Assembly: GCA_019636755.1 (NCBI GenBank)
Contig: JAHBWZ010000002.1
Span: forward strand, 1 to 64,000
Direction of reading: 5' to 3'
From: Phycisphaeraceae bacterium
Lineage (GTDB): Bacteria; Planctomycetota; Phycisphaerae; Phycisphaerales; SM1A02
Length of the DNA: 64,000 nucleotides
The notes under the pieces are model-generated. The model did not search any database. It saw nothing but the letters and a program-made list of their open reading frames with translations, and was not told the DNA's origin. The position numbers and the translations under genes were made by a program. Of this stretch, positions 1-8,386 are shown in pieces (within the stretch, counting starts at the first letter, position 1; every line of letters starts with the position of its first letter).

Positions 1-10
1 CGACCGCGCG

Positions 11-135
11 TGTCAAGCGACGACATGGACCTGACCAAAGCGGTGCCCAGACGGTGCGTACATCGCCTCACGGATGATCTTCGCACATGAACGGCCGTCC
101 CGACAAAGCGCCGTCATGGCAGGTCCGCCGAAACG
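11..135. repeat. Degenerate copy of a dispersed intergenic repeat
   Basis: This stretch aligns by eye with 18927-19048, sharing blocks such as TGTCAAGC, CAGACGGTG, CCTCACGGAT and GTCATGGCAGGTCCGC in the same order and spacing. I estimate about 70 percent identity; no alignment was computed. It lies in non-genic DNA at the window edge and has no convincing reading frame. From 136 to 369 I see no gene. Confidence 0.6.
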
Positions 136-369
136 CCAGGCTCCATCCGGATGCTCTCGCGAAGACGCCAAGAGCGCCAGAAGAAATGCGCTCATCCGCT
201 GCACGCACCGTTCAAGTGATGCTCGACAGCATCCAGAGCCGTGCAGCTCCTGAACACGATCACCTCATCATCTTCGCGACCTTCGCGCCTTGGCGAGAGA
301 ACTGGAGCGGGCAGGCGCACCAACATGCCAACGGCTCAAGCGACCGCGGCGACCATCCCCCCACCCCAC

Positions 370-576
370 TCATCGCTTCCCCGGCGTCCACAGCGCCGCG
401 TCCAGGATCGACCAGAGATGGATGATCCACCCCAGCAGGATGAACCAGAGCAGGAACGCGAGCACGAAGTGAATGAGCGCCATGAGCAGCCGGCCCTGGA
501 CAAGCTGTCCCAGCCCCGGGATGAAGAAACTGCAGAGTGCGGCGATGACGTTGCCGGCTGTTCCCTGTCCTGCCAT
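370..576 (-). CDS. Small two-helix membrane protein, TM2-like
   Basis: A 68-residue protein beginning MAGQGTAGN. It has one hydrophobic segment around residues 11-27 (a FFIPGLGQL core with a PGLGQ turn) and a second, Leu/Trp-rich segment at about 31-52. The PGxGQ-type first helix followed by a second helix resembles TM2-domain and related small membrane proteins of unknown function. The ATG at 576 was chosen because the upstream part of the open frame is Arg-rich and overlaps the next gene. It lies downstream of, and in the same direction as, the peptidase gene, with a 115-bp gap. The role is unknown. Confidence 0.6.
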   Translation of the reverse strand: MAGQGTAGNVIAALCSFFIPGLGQLVQGRLLMALIHFVLAFLLWFILLGWIIHLWSILDAALWTPGKR

Positions 577-691
577 GCCATACGACTCCTGTCTCGCAGC
601 CGGGGGGACCGCGACCGGGAGGTCCCGATCCGGCGTCGTGCCAGCGTAGCAGAAGGGTGCGACGGGACGGCATGGGCGCCGCCCGCCGTCG

Positions 692-2173
692 TCATCGCGT
701 CGGCCCGACCAGGTCGAACGAAAGCCTCCCGGACTCGTGATCGCGCCGCCAGGCGACGCGGATCTCCAGCGGGCGAAGACCCTTCGTCCGGATCTCGGCG
801 GGCGTCGGCCAGCGCCGCTCGGCCTCCAGTTCGCGCGTGGTCCGGGCGACCGGCGTGCGCGCATGCAGCGTGAAGACCGGCGCCCCGACCGACAGGTCAT
901 CCATCGGGATCTCGAAGTTCGCATCGTCCGAGGCCCGCAGGATGCGCCGTCGATCATGGCTCTCCATGACATAGGTGAAGTCGATCCCGCGCAGTTCGCG
1001 CTGCAGCGACTCCAGCGAGTCCGGACGCAGGCCGCGGAGCGCCAGTTCCCCGGCTCCCGCGGCCAGGAACTCGAGTCGCTCCATCGCCACCAGGAACGCG
1101 CTCGGGCGGGCCGACAGCGCGTGTCGCTTCCACGACGCCTCGAACGCGTCGATGTCCTCCCCGAAGACGCGCGTGAACGCCTCGTGCGGCGGAAGCGCGC
1201 TGTTGAGCAGTCGAAGGTATCGATCGAAGGCGGGCTGGTACCGGCCATCATCGCCGTACACGAGGAACGACACGATCGACCAGGCCTGCCGGTAGAGCAG
1301 GTCCGCATCGGCGTCGCCGAGCGCCACCTTCCGGCTCCACTCCTGCGGCGTCATCTCCAGCAGCCGCGCGAACGGGATGTGCCGGTCCTCCCGTACCGCG
1401 CTGCGCACCGCGTCCACGACATGCGGTCGCGACTGCCCGATCACGAAGTGCTCGCCAAGCAGCACGGACTCGCCGAAGAACTCCGCCAGTCCCTCGTTCA
1501 CCCAGATGGGCAGGTCCTGTCCAAAGCGGCTGTAGGCGAACTGGTGGAACCCCTCGTGCTGGATCACGTGCTCGATCCGGCGGCGCGGCAGGTCTGCGGT
1601 CCAGAAGGCCAGGCCCTCGCCCTGTCGCGTCGCGAAGAACATGCCGCCGGTCCCCCGGGCGTCGATCCCGAAGCGGATCCGCAGTGTTTCCACGTAGGCG
1701 TCGCGATCCTCGAAGATGAAGACGTTGAGTTTCTCCGGGGTGCGCGGACGCAGGTCCGCCATCCGCGCCTGGTACTCCTCGTACATGCGATCGAGGTGAC
1801 GTCCCCACGACGCCGCGACTGCGCGATCCATCGCCGCGCGGATCGTGTAGTACCGGGAGGTCTCCACCCAGGAGCGCTGCCACCAGCCCGCGGCGGACCC
1901 GAGCGCGGACGGCCCGCCTGCGGTCCCCTGCACCCGGGCGGCGCGGGCGGCCGGGTCCGCGGCCTGGACCACGGGACCGCCCGCGGCCGGCGACAGAAGC
2001 ATCAGCAGCAGCAGCAGCATCGGCATGAAGGCGCGGACCCGGACGATCCGCAGCGCCCGGACCGATCGGTCCCGCGCCGCCGGGACGATGGTGCCGGATG
2101 CCCGGCCGGCTCCGCGCCCGCGGCGCACGATCCGCGCGGAGGTCCCCGGAAGTGCGGGCGAACGACGCACCAT
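692..2173 (-). CDS. Secreted DUF1570-like gluzincin metallopeptidase
   Basis: A 493-residue protein. It carries a zinc site HEGFH at residues 206-210 and a downstream glutamate-bearing WVNEGLAEFF at 224-233. This HExxH plus NEGxAE arrangement is characteristic of gluzincin peptidases of the DUF1570 type, which are common in planctomycetes. A Leu-rich hydrophobic segment (residues 51-60, encoded by a CTG run) looks like a signal-peptide core, so the protein is probably exported. The start is uncertain. ATG 2173 lies 7 nt from a TATACT box, but gives an Arg-rich 49-residue extension before the signal core. ATG 2026 would give a conventional signal peptide. The gene is divergent from the 2277 gene. 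Substrate unknown. Confidence 0.75.
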   Translation of the reverse strand: MVRRSPALPGTSARIVRRGRGAGRASGTIVPAARDRSVRALRIVRVRAFMPMLLLLLMLLSPAAGGPVVQAADPAARAARVQGTAGGPSALGSAAGWWQRSWVETSRYYTIRAAMDRAVAASWGRHLDRMYEEYQARMADLRPRTPEKLNVFIFEDRDAYVETLRIRFGIDARGTGGMFFATRQGEGLAFWTADLPRRRIEHVIQHEGFHQFAYSRFGQDLPIWVNEGLAEFFGESVLLGEHFVIGQSRPHVVDAVRSAVREDRHIPFARLLEMTPQEWSRKVALGDADADLLYRQAWSIVSFLVYGDDGRYQPAFDRYLRLLNSALPPHEAFTRVFGEDIDAFEASWKRHALSARPSAFLVAMERLEFLAAGAGELALRGLRPDSLESLQRELRGIDFTYVMESHDRRRILRASDDANFEIPMDDLSVGAPVFTLHARTPVARTTRELEAERRWPTPAEIRTKGLRPLEIRVAWRRDHESGRLSFDLVGPTR

Positions 2174-2179
2174 GCCCCG

Positions 2180-2185
2180 AGTATA
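2180..2185 (-). promoter_or_regulatory. -10 box TATACT, leaderless-type
   Basis: On the minus strand TATACTCGGGGC precedes ATG 2173, leaving 6 nt between the hexamer and the start codon. That spacing predicts a transcript beginning at or next to the start codon. The same TANACTCG shape recurs before several other genes here. Confidence 0.5.
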
Positions 2186-2276
2186 GAAGTGATGCGATTC
2201 GCGCCCCGGTCCGACCGGGACGCAAGAATGTTCCCCGCCGGCCCCCCGTTGAACGGCTGCACACGTACCAGGCCCC

Positions 2277-4457
2277 ATGTCCCTCTCACCGGAACTCGAT
2301 CGACTGATCACCAGCGCCACGCGGCGACTGCGGCTCGCCGCCGCGCTTGACGCGGCCGCGTCCGCCGCGGTGATCGGACTCCTGGTCGGCGTGGGGCTGC
2401 TCTGCATCGATCGACTGACCGCGGCCGAGGTGCCGTGGGCGGTGTTCTGGATACCGGCGATCGCCGGAGCCGCCGCATTCGCCCTGATCGCCGCCGTGCG
2501 CCCGACGGACCCGGGCCGCGCGGCGGCCCGGCTGGACCGTCACTTCGATCTCGGAGACCGGCTGGCGTCGGCCCTGGCGACGGACCGCGCCGATCCGGAC
2601 ATCGCGGCGTTCGTCGTCATGGACGCAGGCCGGCGATCCGCCGGCCTGCGCGCCCGGGATGCCATCGCGATCCGGGTCTCCCGCCGGTGGATCGGCAGTC
2701 TTGCGCTGGCCGCGGCACTCCTCCTGGGTGCGCTGGTGGTCCCGCATCGTGCCGGATCCCGTGCGGACGAACGGCTCGACCAGCCCCGCGCCGCGGGTGC
2801 CACGGGCACCAGGGCGCCGGACGCCCGATCCACCGAGGATGGAGACGGCGAGGCGCCGGAGTCCGCGGCCATCGACGCCGCCGCGGAGCAGCTCACCGCC
2901 GCCGCCCGGGCCGCGGACGACGCGGCCATCGATGAACTGCTCGCCGCGCTCGAGCGGCAGTTCCAGCACAGCGATGATCCGGAGCGCGCCGAAGCAGCGC
3001 GGCATGCCATTGCCGCGGACCTCGCCGACCTGGCCGAGTCGCTCGAGTCGGAGACCGCGCTCGAGGACGAGACGGCGCGCCGGCTGTCCGAGCGGTTCGA
3101 GGGTCTCGATCGGCCCGCGCTGCCGCAGCGCATGCAGGCGCTCGCCGACCTGCTGCGCGACGGCCGATGGCGCGATGCCGCGGATCACCTCGACGCACTT
3201 GCCGAGGAGGCACGCGACTCCGACCGGCCGGAGGCCGCCGAGGCGCTCGCGCGCGACCTGGAGGCGCTGCGTGAGTCGCTCGCGCGGGCGCTGGACGTGC
3301 CCGCGAACGAACGGGATGCCGCCGCCGCGACGGACGCGCCACCGCGCGCGGACGAACCACCGCGCCCGGACGAACAGGAACCGACCGACCCGACCGGTGA
3401 CGCGGATGACGCGGATCGCGCGCCCCGGGCCGGGACCGAGCGCGATCCCGAGGCGCCAGCGGAGCGGGCACCCGGACAGGCGGGCGCCGAGGCAGGAGGA
3501 ACCGAACCGCCGCAGATGGATCCCGATCGCACCGCGCCGAGCACCGGCGATCGATCGCCCGACGGCGCGCCGGACGGTGCATCGCCGAAGACCGATACGC
3601 CCGAAGCAGGTGATCGGCGCGACGAGGAGCGCCGGTCTGAGCGCATCGCCGAGCGCACGGCCGAACGGGCGCGGGAGATCACCGACGCCCTGCGCCAGGC
3701 CGTCGAGCGCGTGCGCCGGGAACCGCGCGAGGGCGATGCAGACGCGGCGGCGCATGCCCCGGACGATCGGCCATCCGGCGATGACGCGGCGGACCCGGAG
3801 GCGCTGCCGCGCCCGCAGGCGTCCGAGGACGGTCGGACGGACGCGCCGCCGGCCGCATCCGAGGATCCGCGTCCGGAGCCCGGAGACGCGCTGCGGAGGC
3901 TCGCCGAGGAACAGGGAGCGCGCGAGGCGCAGCGCGCCGACGCGCCCGAGCGCGCCCGGCGCGCCGCGCGGCGGATGCTGGGCGACGATCCTGCGCCGCG
4001 TCGGAACGACGGCCTCAGCGCCCCGGATGACCGGCCGCCGTCGGACGACGATCAGGCCGGGGCGCGCGGCGGTGCAGGCGAGGCGCCGGGAGCGCCGGAC
4101 CGGAGGCGTTCCCGCTTCACGCCGGAGTCCGAAGAGACCATCGATCTCAGCGGCGGAGACGCGGCGGATCGCCTCCTGGCAGAGTGGTTCGGCCCCGAGC
4201 GCGAGGGCGCGGCCGGAACGGACGCGCGTGACGTCGCGCCGCCGGATGCCGCGCGACCGCGCCCCGCCGAGCGCGCGGCCCGTGCCGCGGAGCGCGCGGT
4301 CGAGGACGCGCGGCTGCCGGCGCGCCATCGAGACATGATCCGCCGCTTCTTCCGCGCGCTTCCGTCCGCCGCGCCGCCGGCTGACCCGACCGGGAATCCG
4401 GCCGGGAGTCCGGCCGGTCGCCCGGAGCCCGGATCGACGACGGGATCGCTGCCGTGA
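2277..4457 (+). CDS. Large membrane-anchored, charged low-complexity protein
   Basis: A 726-residue protein. Two hydrophobic pairs lie in the first 165 residues (about 22-43 and 56-72, then about 138-157). A long Asp/Glu/Arg/Ala/Pro-rich region of low complexity follows, with likely helical stretches. The N-terminal layout resembles DUF4175-like hypothetical proteins that sit beside VWA membrane proteins in planctomycetes. The next gene overlaps it by 4 bp (GTGA), so the two are translationally coupled and probably form one envelope complex. The extreme acidic/basic composition fits a disordered or coiled scaffold. No catalytic motif is seen and the function is unknown. Confidence 0.65.
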   Translation: MSLSPELDRLITSATRRLRLAAALDAAASAAVIGLLVGVGLLCIDRLTAAEVPWAVFWIPAIAGAAAFALIAAVRPTDPGRAAARLDRHFDLGDRLASALATDRADPDIAAFVVMDAGRRSAGLRARDAIAIRVSRRWIGSLALAAALLLGALVVPHRAGSRADERLDQPRAAGATGTRAPDARSTEDGDGEAPESAAIDAAAEQLTAAARAADDAAIDELLAALERQFQHSDDPERAEAARHAIAADLADLAESLESETALEDETARRLSERFEGLDRPALPQRMQALADLLRDGRWRDAADHLDALAEEARDSDRPEAAEALARDLEALRESLARALDVPANERDAAAATDAPPRADEPPRPDEQEPTDPTGDADDADRAPRAGTERDPEAPAERAPGQAGAEAGGTEPPQMDPDRTAPSTGDRSPDGAPDGASPKTDTPEAGDRRDEERRSERIAERTAERAREITDALRQAVERVRREPREGDADAAAHAPDDRPSGDDAADPEALPRPQASEDGRTDAPPAASEDPRPEPGDALRRLAEEQGAREAQRADAPERARRAARRMLGDDPAPRRNDGLSAPDDRPPSDDDQAGARGGAGEAPGAPDRRRSRFTPESEETIDLSGGDAADRLLAEWFGPEREGAAGTDARDVAPPDAARPRPAERAARAAERAVEDARLPARHRDMIRRFFRALPSAAPPADPTGNPAGSPAGRPEPGSTTGSLP

Positions 4458-7400
4458 ATGTCGTCCTTGGCGAGCCGCGCTGGCTCCTGCTCGGCGCGAT
4501 CATCGTGCCGCTTGCGATCGGGGCCATCGCCGCCCTCCGGGTGCTTGATCCGGCACGACGATGGACGATCCTGCTGCTGCGCACGCTCCTCGTCCTCGCG
4601 CTCGCCCTGCTGATCGCGGATCCGCTGTTCGAGCGGAAGCACGATGCGATCGCGGTGGTCGTGGCGGTGGACGTCAGCGAATCGGTCCGCGAACTGGCAC
4701 TGCCGCCCGATGATGACGCGTGGGCCGGGGGCGGCGGCACGCTCGAGGCGCTCCGCGCCTGGATCGCCCGCGCCCGCGACGGTCAGCGTCCGCAGGACTG
4801 GATGGGGCTCGTGGTCTTCGGCGGGGATGCCGTGGTCGCAAGCGCCCCGGCCGAGGGCGAACTGGTCGAGGACCGCCTGGACCACGACATGGCGCCGGGC
4901 ACCGGCATCGCCGCGGCGCTTCGACTGGCCGGATCGGTCATGCCGCCCACCGCGGAGCGGCGCATCGTCCTGGTCTCCGACGGCAACGAGACGCGCGGCA
5001 GCGCACTCGAGACGGTCCGCGACCTCACCGCGACCACCGGGCTGGCCGCGATGCCGATCGACGTCGTCCCCCTGGCATTCCGCGAGGTGCGCGACGTCGC
5101 GATGGTCCGGCTGGATGCGCCGCCGACCGGGCAGCCCGGGCAGACGATCGCCCTGCGCGCGATGCTGGACAGCACCGTGACCACCACGCTGCGGATGTCC
5201 GTGCGCCACGAGGGCGAGCCGGTCGTCCTGGATGAACAGACCGGCGCCGCGTGGAAGCGCATCCAGGTCCGACCGGGAACCTCGATCGAGATCATCCCGG
5301 TGCGGCTCCGCGGCGTCCCGGTCAACCGCTTCGAGGCGGTGATCGAGCCGGACGTGCCGGACGACGACGTCATCCGATCCAACAACCGCGCCGCCGCCGT
5401 CACCGCGACGCCGTCGGCCGGTCGCGTGCTTCTCGTGCGCCGCGAGACCGCGCCGCCGTCGCCGCTGGCGGCACTTCTTGCCGGGGCGGACATCCCGTTC
5501 GACGAGATCGTCCCGGAGACGATGCCGTCGGACCTGCTCGATCTGCAGAACCACGATCTCATCGTGCTGGACGATGTCCCCGCGTCGCGCTTCTCCACGG
5601 AGCAGATCGATGCCGTTGCCCGGCACGTCACGGAATTCGGCGCCGGACTCCTGATGCTCGGCGGGCACTTCGCATTCGGTGCCGGCGGCTGGATCGGGAC
5701 CGCGGTCGCCGGCATCCTCCCCGTCGAACTGGATCCACCGGCGGAACTGCGGGTTCCTCCGGCGGCGCTGGCGATCGTCCTCGACCGTTCCGGGTCGATG
5801 CGGCGACCGGTCGCCGGGGCGCGGGGCTCGCAGATGGACGTCGCGATCGCCGCGGCCACGCGCGCGATCGAGTCGCTCCAGTCGGAGAACCTTGTCACGG
5901 TCATCTCCTTCAGCGACCGCGCGCAGATCGAGGTCCCGCTGCGGCGCAATGACGACCCGCCGGCGATCCGCAGCGCCATCGAACGCATTGCCGCCGACGG
6001 CGGCACGAGCATCGGCCAGGGACTCCGCACCGCCATCCGGGTGCTCGACCAGGCGGAAACCGAGAATCGCCACCTTGTCCTCCTGACGGACGGCGTCTCG
6101 CGCCCCGACGACTGGGACGACCTGGTCGCCTCCGCGCGGCTGCGCTCGATCCGGATCTCCACGGTGTCGATCGGTGATGAGACCGACGAGTCATTCCTCG
6201 CCTCGCTCGCCGAGCGCGGCGAGGGCCGGTACCACCGCGTGCTCAACCCGAGGAACCTTCCGCGCGTGCTGATCGACGCGGTCCAGATCATGAACCGGCC
6301 GTTCGTGCGCGAGGGGCGCTTCGTCCCGGTCCGGCAGGCGACCGGCACGGGACTGCTCGGCTCGATCACGACGCTGCGCCCGCTGACCGGCCTCGTCGTC
6401 ACCGCGCCGCGCGACGATCCGCGCGCCATCCGCGAACTGCTTCATCCCGACGGCGAGCCGCTGCTCGCCCGCTGGCAGGCAGGGCTCGGTCGTGCGGCGG
6501 CCTACACGAGCGATGTCGGCGGGCCATGGTCCACGGCATGGACGGACTGGCCGGAGATCGCCGCACTCTGGCTCGCGCTCGTCCGCGAGACCGCGCGCCC
6601 GCCCGCCTCCCAGGGATTCGAACTCACGGTGACACCACGGGACGGAGACCTGGACATCATGCTCTCCGACGAGAGCGTCGGCGCGGGTGCAGGCACGGTC
6701 TCCGTGACCGGGCGCGTCTACGGCCCGGACGGGCGCGCCCATCCGTTCCGCGCCACGGAGACGCTGCCGGGGCGATTCACGGCCCGGATCCGCGCCGATG
6801 CCGCAGGCCCGTGGGTGGTCGCGGCCACGCCCGTGCGCGGCGATGAGACGCTCCGGCCCGTCGTCGGCGCCGCCGTGGTGGACGACCATCGCGAGTTCGC
6901 ACGGACCGCGCCTGACCACGCGCTGCTGCGCGAGATCGCGGCGCTCTCCGGCGGTCGAGTCCTCGCGCGGGCGGCCGAGGCAGCGCTCTTCGCGCCCCGC
7001 GGCGCTGAACCGCTGCGCTCGCTTCGCCCCGCGTGGCGCACACTGCTCATCGCCGCGCTCGTGCTGCTCCTGCTCGACATCGCCGCGCGACGCATCGCCT
7101 GGCGCGGGTCGGAGGTTGCCGGCGCCATCCGCCGCGTCGCGCGGCGCCACCCCACGGCCCCGGTCGCGGCCACCATGTCGGCGCTGGAGGCGCGGCGCCG
7201 GCGCGAGCGCGGCAGCGCGGCCGGCGGACGCACGGCGGATGCCGTGGCCCGCGCGGCTCAGCCACGGACGGGATCCGCGCTTGCAGACACCCTGGATGCG
7301 CTCGGGGCGCGGCCCGCATCACCGCCCGTGCCGCACCGCGCCGACGATGGGCCCGCATCGGACCCGACGGCGCGATCCGCGTCGGCGCCGACCGATCGAT

Positions 7401-7552
7401 CGACCGACCGGGGCGCCGTCGACCGGGGAGACGACGGTCGCGCCGCGCCGGAGCCCGGAGCCGCCGGTGCAGGCGACACGCTCGAGAGTCTCCGCCGTGC
7501 CCGTGAACGTGCCCGCCGTCGCCGGGAGGGGCTGGACGACTCCGCGCCCTGA
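4454..7552 (+). CDS. Membrane protein with two VWA domains (BatA-like)
   Basis: A 1032-residue protein starting at GTG 4454 inside the stop of the upstream gene. Two N-terminal hydrophobic helices (about 10-30 and 38-56) lead into a first VWA-like domain starting at VVVAVDVSES. A middle region with NHDLIVLDDV and LLMLGGHFAFGAGGW resembles the glutamine-amidotransferase-like fold found in this family. A second VWA domain has an intact MIDAS motif DRSGSM near residue 443 and a T-D-G further on. A C-terminal helix (about 857-873) precedes an Arg/Ala/Pro-rich tail. Proteins of this build are tied to envelope or stress complexes, with metal-dependent protein binding through the MIDAS site. The partner is likely the coupled upstream protein. 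Confidence 0.8.
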   Translation: MNVVLGEPRWLLLGAIIVPLAIGAIAALRVLDPARRWTILLLRTLLVLALALLIADPLFERKHDAIAVVVAVDVSESVRELALPPDDDAWAGGGGTLEALRAWIARARDGQRPQDWMGLVVFGGDAVVASAPAEGELVEDRLDHDMAPGTGIAAALRLAGSVMPPTAERRIVLVSDGNETRGSALETVRDLTATTGLAAMPIDVVPLAFREVRDVAMVRLDAPPTGQPGQTIALRAMLDSTVTTTLRMSVRHEGEPVVLDEQTGAAWKRIQVRPGTSIEIIPVRLRGVPVNRFEAVIEPDVPDDDVIRSNNRAAAVTATPSAGRVLLVRRETAPPSPLAALLAGADIPFDEIVPETMPSDLLDLQNHDLIVLDDVPASRFSTEQIDAVARHVTEFGAGLLMLGGHFAFGAGGWIGTAVAGILPVELDPPAELRVPPAALAIVLDRSGSMRRPVAGARGSQMDVAIAAATRAIESLQSENLVTVISFSDRAQIEVPLRRNDDPPAIRSAIERIAADGGTSIGQGLRTAIRVLDQAETENRHLVLLTDGVSRPDDWDDLVASARLRSIRISTVSIGDETDESFLASLAERGEGRYHRVLNPRNLPRVLIDAVQIMNRPFVREGRFVPVRQATGTGLLGSITTLRPLTGLVVTAPRDDPRAIRELLHPDGEPLLARWQAGLGRAAAYTSDVGGPWSTAWTDWPEIAALWLALVRETARPPASQGFELTVTPRDGDLDIMLSDESVGAGAGTVSVTGRVYGPDGRAHPFRATETLPGRFTARIRADAAGPWVVAATPVRGDETLRPVVGAAVVDDHREFARTAPDHALLREIAALSGGRVLARAAEAALFAPRGAEPLRSLRPAWRTLLIAALVLLLLDIAARRIAWRGSEVAGAIRRVARRHPTAPVAATMSALEARRRRERGSAAGGRTADAVARAAQPRTGSALADTLDALGARPASPPVPHRADDGPASDPTARSASAPTDRSTDRGAVDRGDDGRAAPEPGAAGAGDTLESLRRARERARRRREGLDDSAP

Positions 7553-7703
7553 AGCGGCGCCGTGCCCCGCGTTCGCGAACCTCCGCCCCACCACCGATCG
7601 TGGATGCCTGGCCGGCTCATCTCCGGATATTGCGCGGCCAATGCATGCGACCGACTCCGCGCCGCATGTCGCCCCCGGGGGAGGCAATTCCTCGACATTC
7701 CGG

Positions 7704-7709
7704 TAGAAT
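7704..7709 (+). promoter_or_regulatory. Possible -10 box TAGAAT upstream of the RRM gene
   Basis: TAGAAT followed by CGCG lies 116 nt upstream of ATG 7826 in a 273-bp gap that otherwise shows no gene. A 5' leader of about 110 nt would be compatible with post-transcriptional control of an RNA-binding protein gene. No -35 element is evident. Confidence 0.3.
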
Positions 7710-7825
7710 CGCGCTTCTGTGGCTCCGGCGGACCGGCGCCCGTTTCTGACATGTGATGCCCGCGTTCCCGGCAGTCGACCGTGTCGCGAGCTTCACCTGT
7801 ATCTTTCTGGTTCGAGGCTGATTCA

Positions 7826-8236
7826 ATGAAGATCTACGTGGGCAATCTTTCCTACAACACCGACGAAGACGCCATCCGCGCGCACTTCGGCGCCTACGGC
7901 ACCCTCAGCGAGGTGTCCGTCGTCGCCGATCGTGAGACCGGGCGGCCGCGCGGCTTCGCCTTCGTCACCATGCCGGATGACGGAGAAGCGAAGGCGGCCA
8001 TCGAGGCGACCAACGGGTCGAGCCTCGACGGTCGGCGTCTCACCGTCAACGAGGCCCGTCCGCGGACGGGCGGCGACGGTGGCGGCGGTGGTTTCCGCCG
8101 TGGCGGTGGTGGTGGCTATGGCGGTGGGGGCGGTGGCGGCTACGGCGGCGGCGGCGGCTACGGCGGTGGCGGTGGTGGCTACGGCGGCGAGCGCGGCGAG
8201 CGCGGCGATCGCGGCTACGACCGTTCGCGCCGATAA
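7826..8236 (+). CDS. Glycine-rich RRM RNA-binding protein
   Basis: A 136-residue protein. Residues 1-80 form one RNA recognition motif with RNP2 at KIYVGNLSY (2-10) and RNP1 at RGFAFVTM. The C-terminal 55 residues are a Gly/Tyr/Arg-rich tail (FRRGGGGGYGG-type repeats, then ERGERGDRGYDRSRR). This layout matches bacterial glycine-rich RRM proteins (cyanobacterial Rbp and planctomycete homologues), which bind single-stranded RNA and are often induced by cold. ATG 7826 was chosen because the RRM begins directly there; an upstream in-frame start would add 15 non-conserved residues. A strong terminator follows 31 bp after the stop. Confidence 0.9.
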   Translation: MKIYVGNLSYNTDEDAIRAHFGAYGTLSEVSVVADRETGRPRGFAFVTMPDDGEAKAAIEATNGSSLDGRRLTVNEARPRTGGDGGGGGFRRGGGGGYGGGGGGGYGGGGGYGGGGGGYGGERGERGDRGYDRSRR

Positions 8237-8266
8237 GCGCCTCGTCGTCCTCGACGAACACGATCA

Positions 8267-8303
8267 GGGACCCGCCTTCGCGACCGCCGCGAAGGCGGGT
8301 CCC
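8267..8303 (+). terminator. Perfect 16-bp stem hairpin after the RRM gene
   Basis: GGGACCCGCCTTCGCG at 8267-8282 pairs fully with 8288-8303 around a 5-nt loop. It starts 31 bp after the RRM stop and is followed by TGCGTTT. This is the clearest intrinsic-type terminator in the window. The short T tract is weak, so the hairpin could also stabilise the mRNA 3' end. Confidence 0.8.
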
Positions 8304-8359
8304 TGCGTTTCCGGTCAACATTCGCCCGGTGAGACGGCGGCGCAGCGGCCGGCGGTGGG

Positions 8360-8365
8360 TAGACT
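8360..8365 (+). promoter_or_regulatory. -10 box TAGACT before the secreted nuclease-fold gene
   Basis: TAGACTCGAAC lies 21 nt upstream of ATG 8387 and just after a terminator. It matches the TANACTCG pattern seen at several starts here. The predicted 5' leader is about 15 nt. Confidence 0.45.
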
Positions 8366-8386
8366 CGAACCGATCGGAACCCCCGC

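Noticed and set aside
2286-4328. Long minus-strand frame opposite the charged membrane protein
   Set aside because: It is antisense to a frame with signal and coupling evidence, and its composition is Arg/Gly/Val-rich as expected for a shadow.
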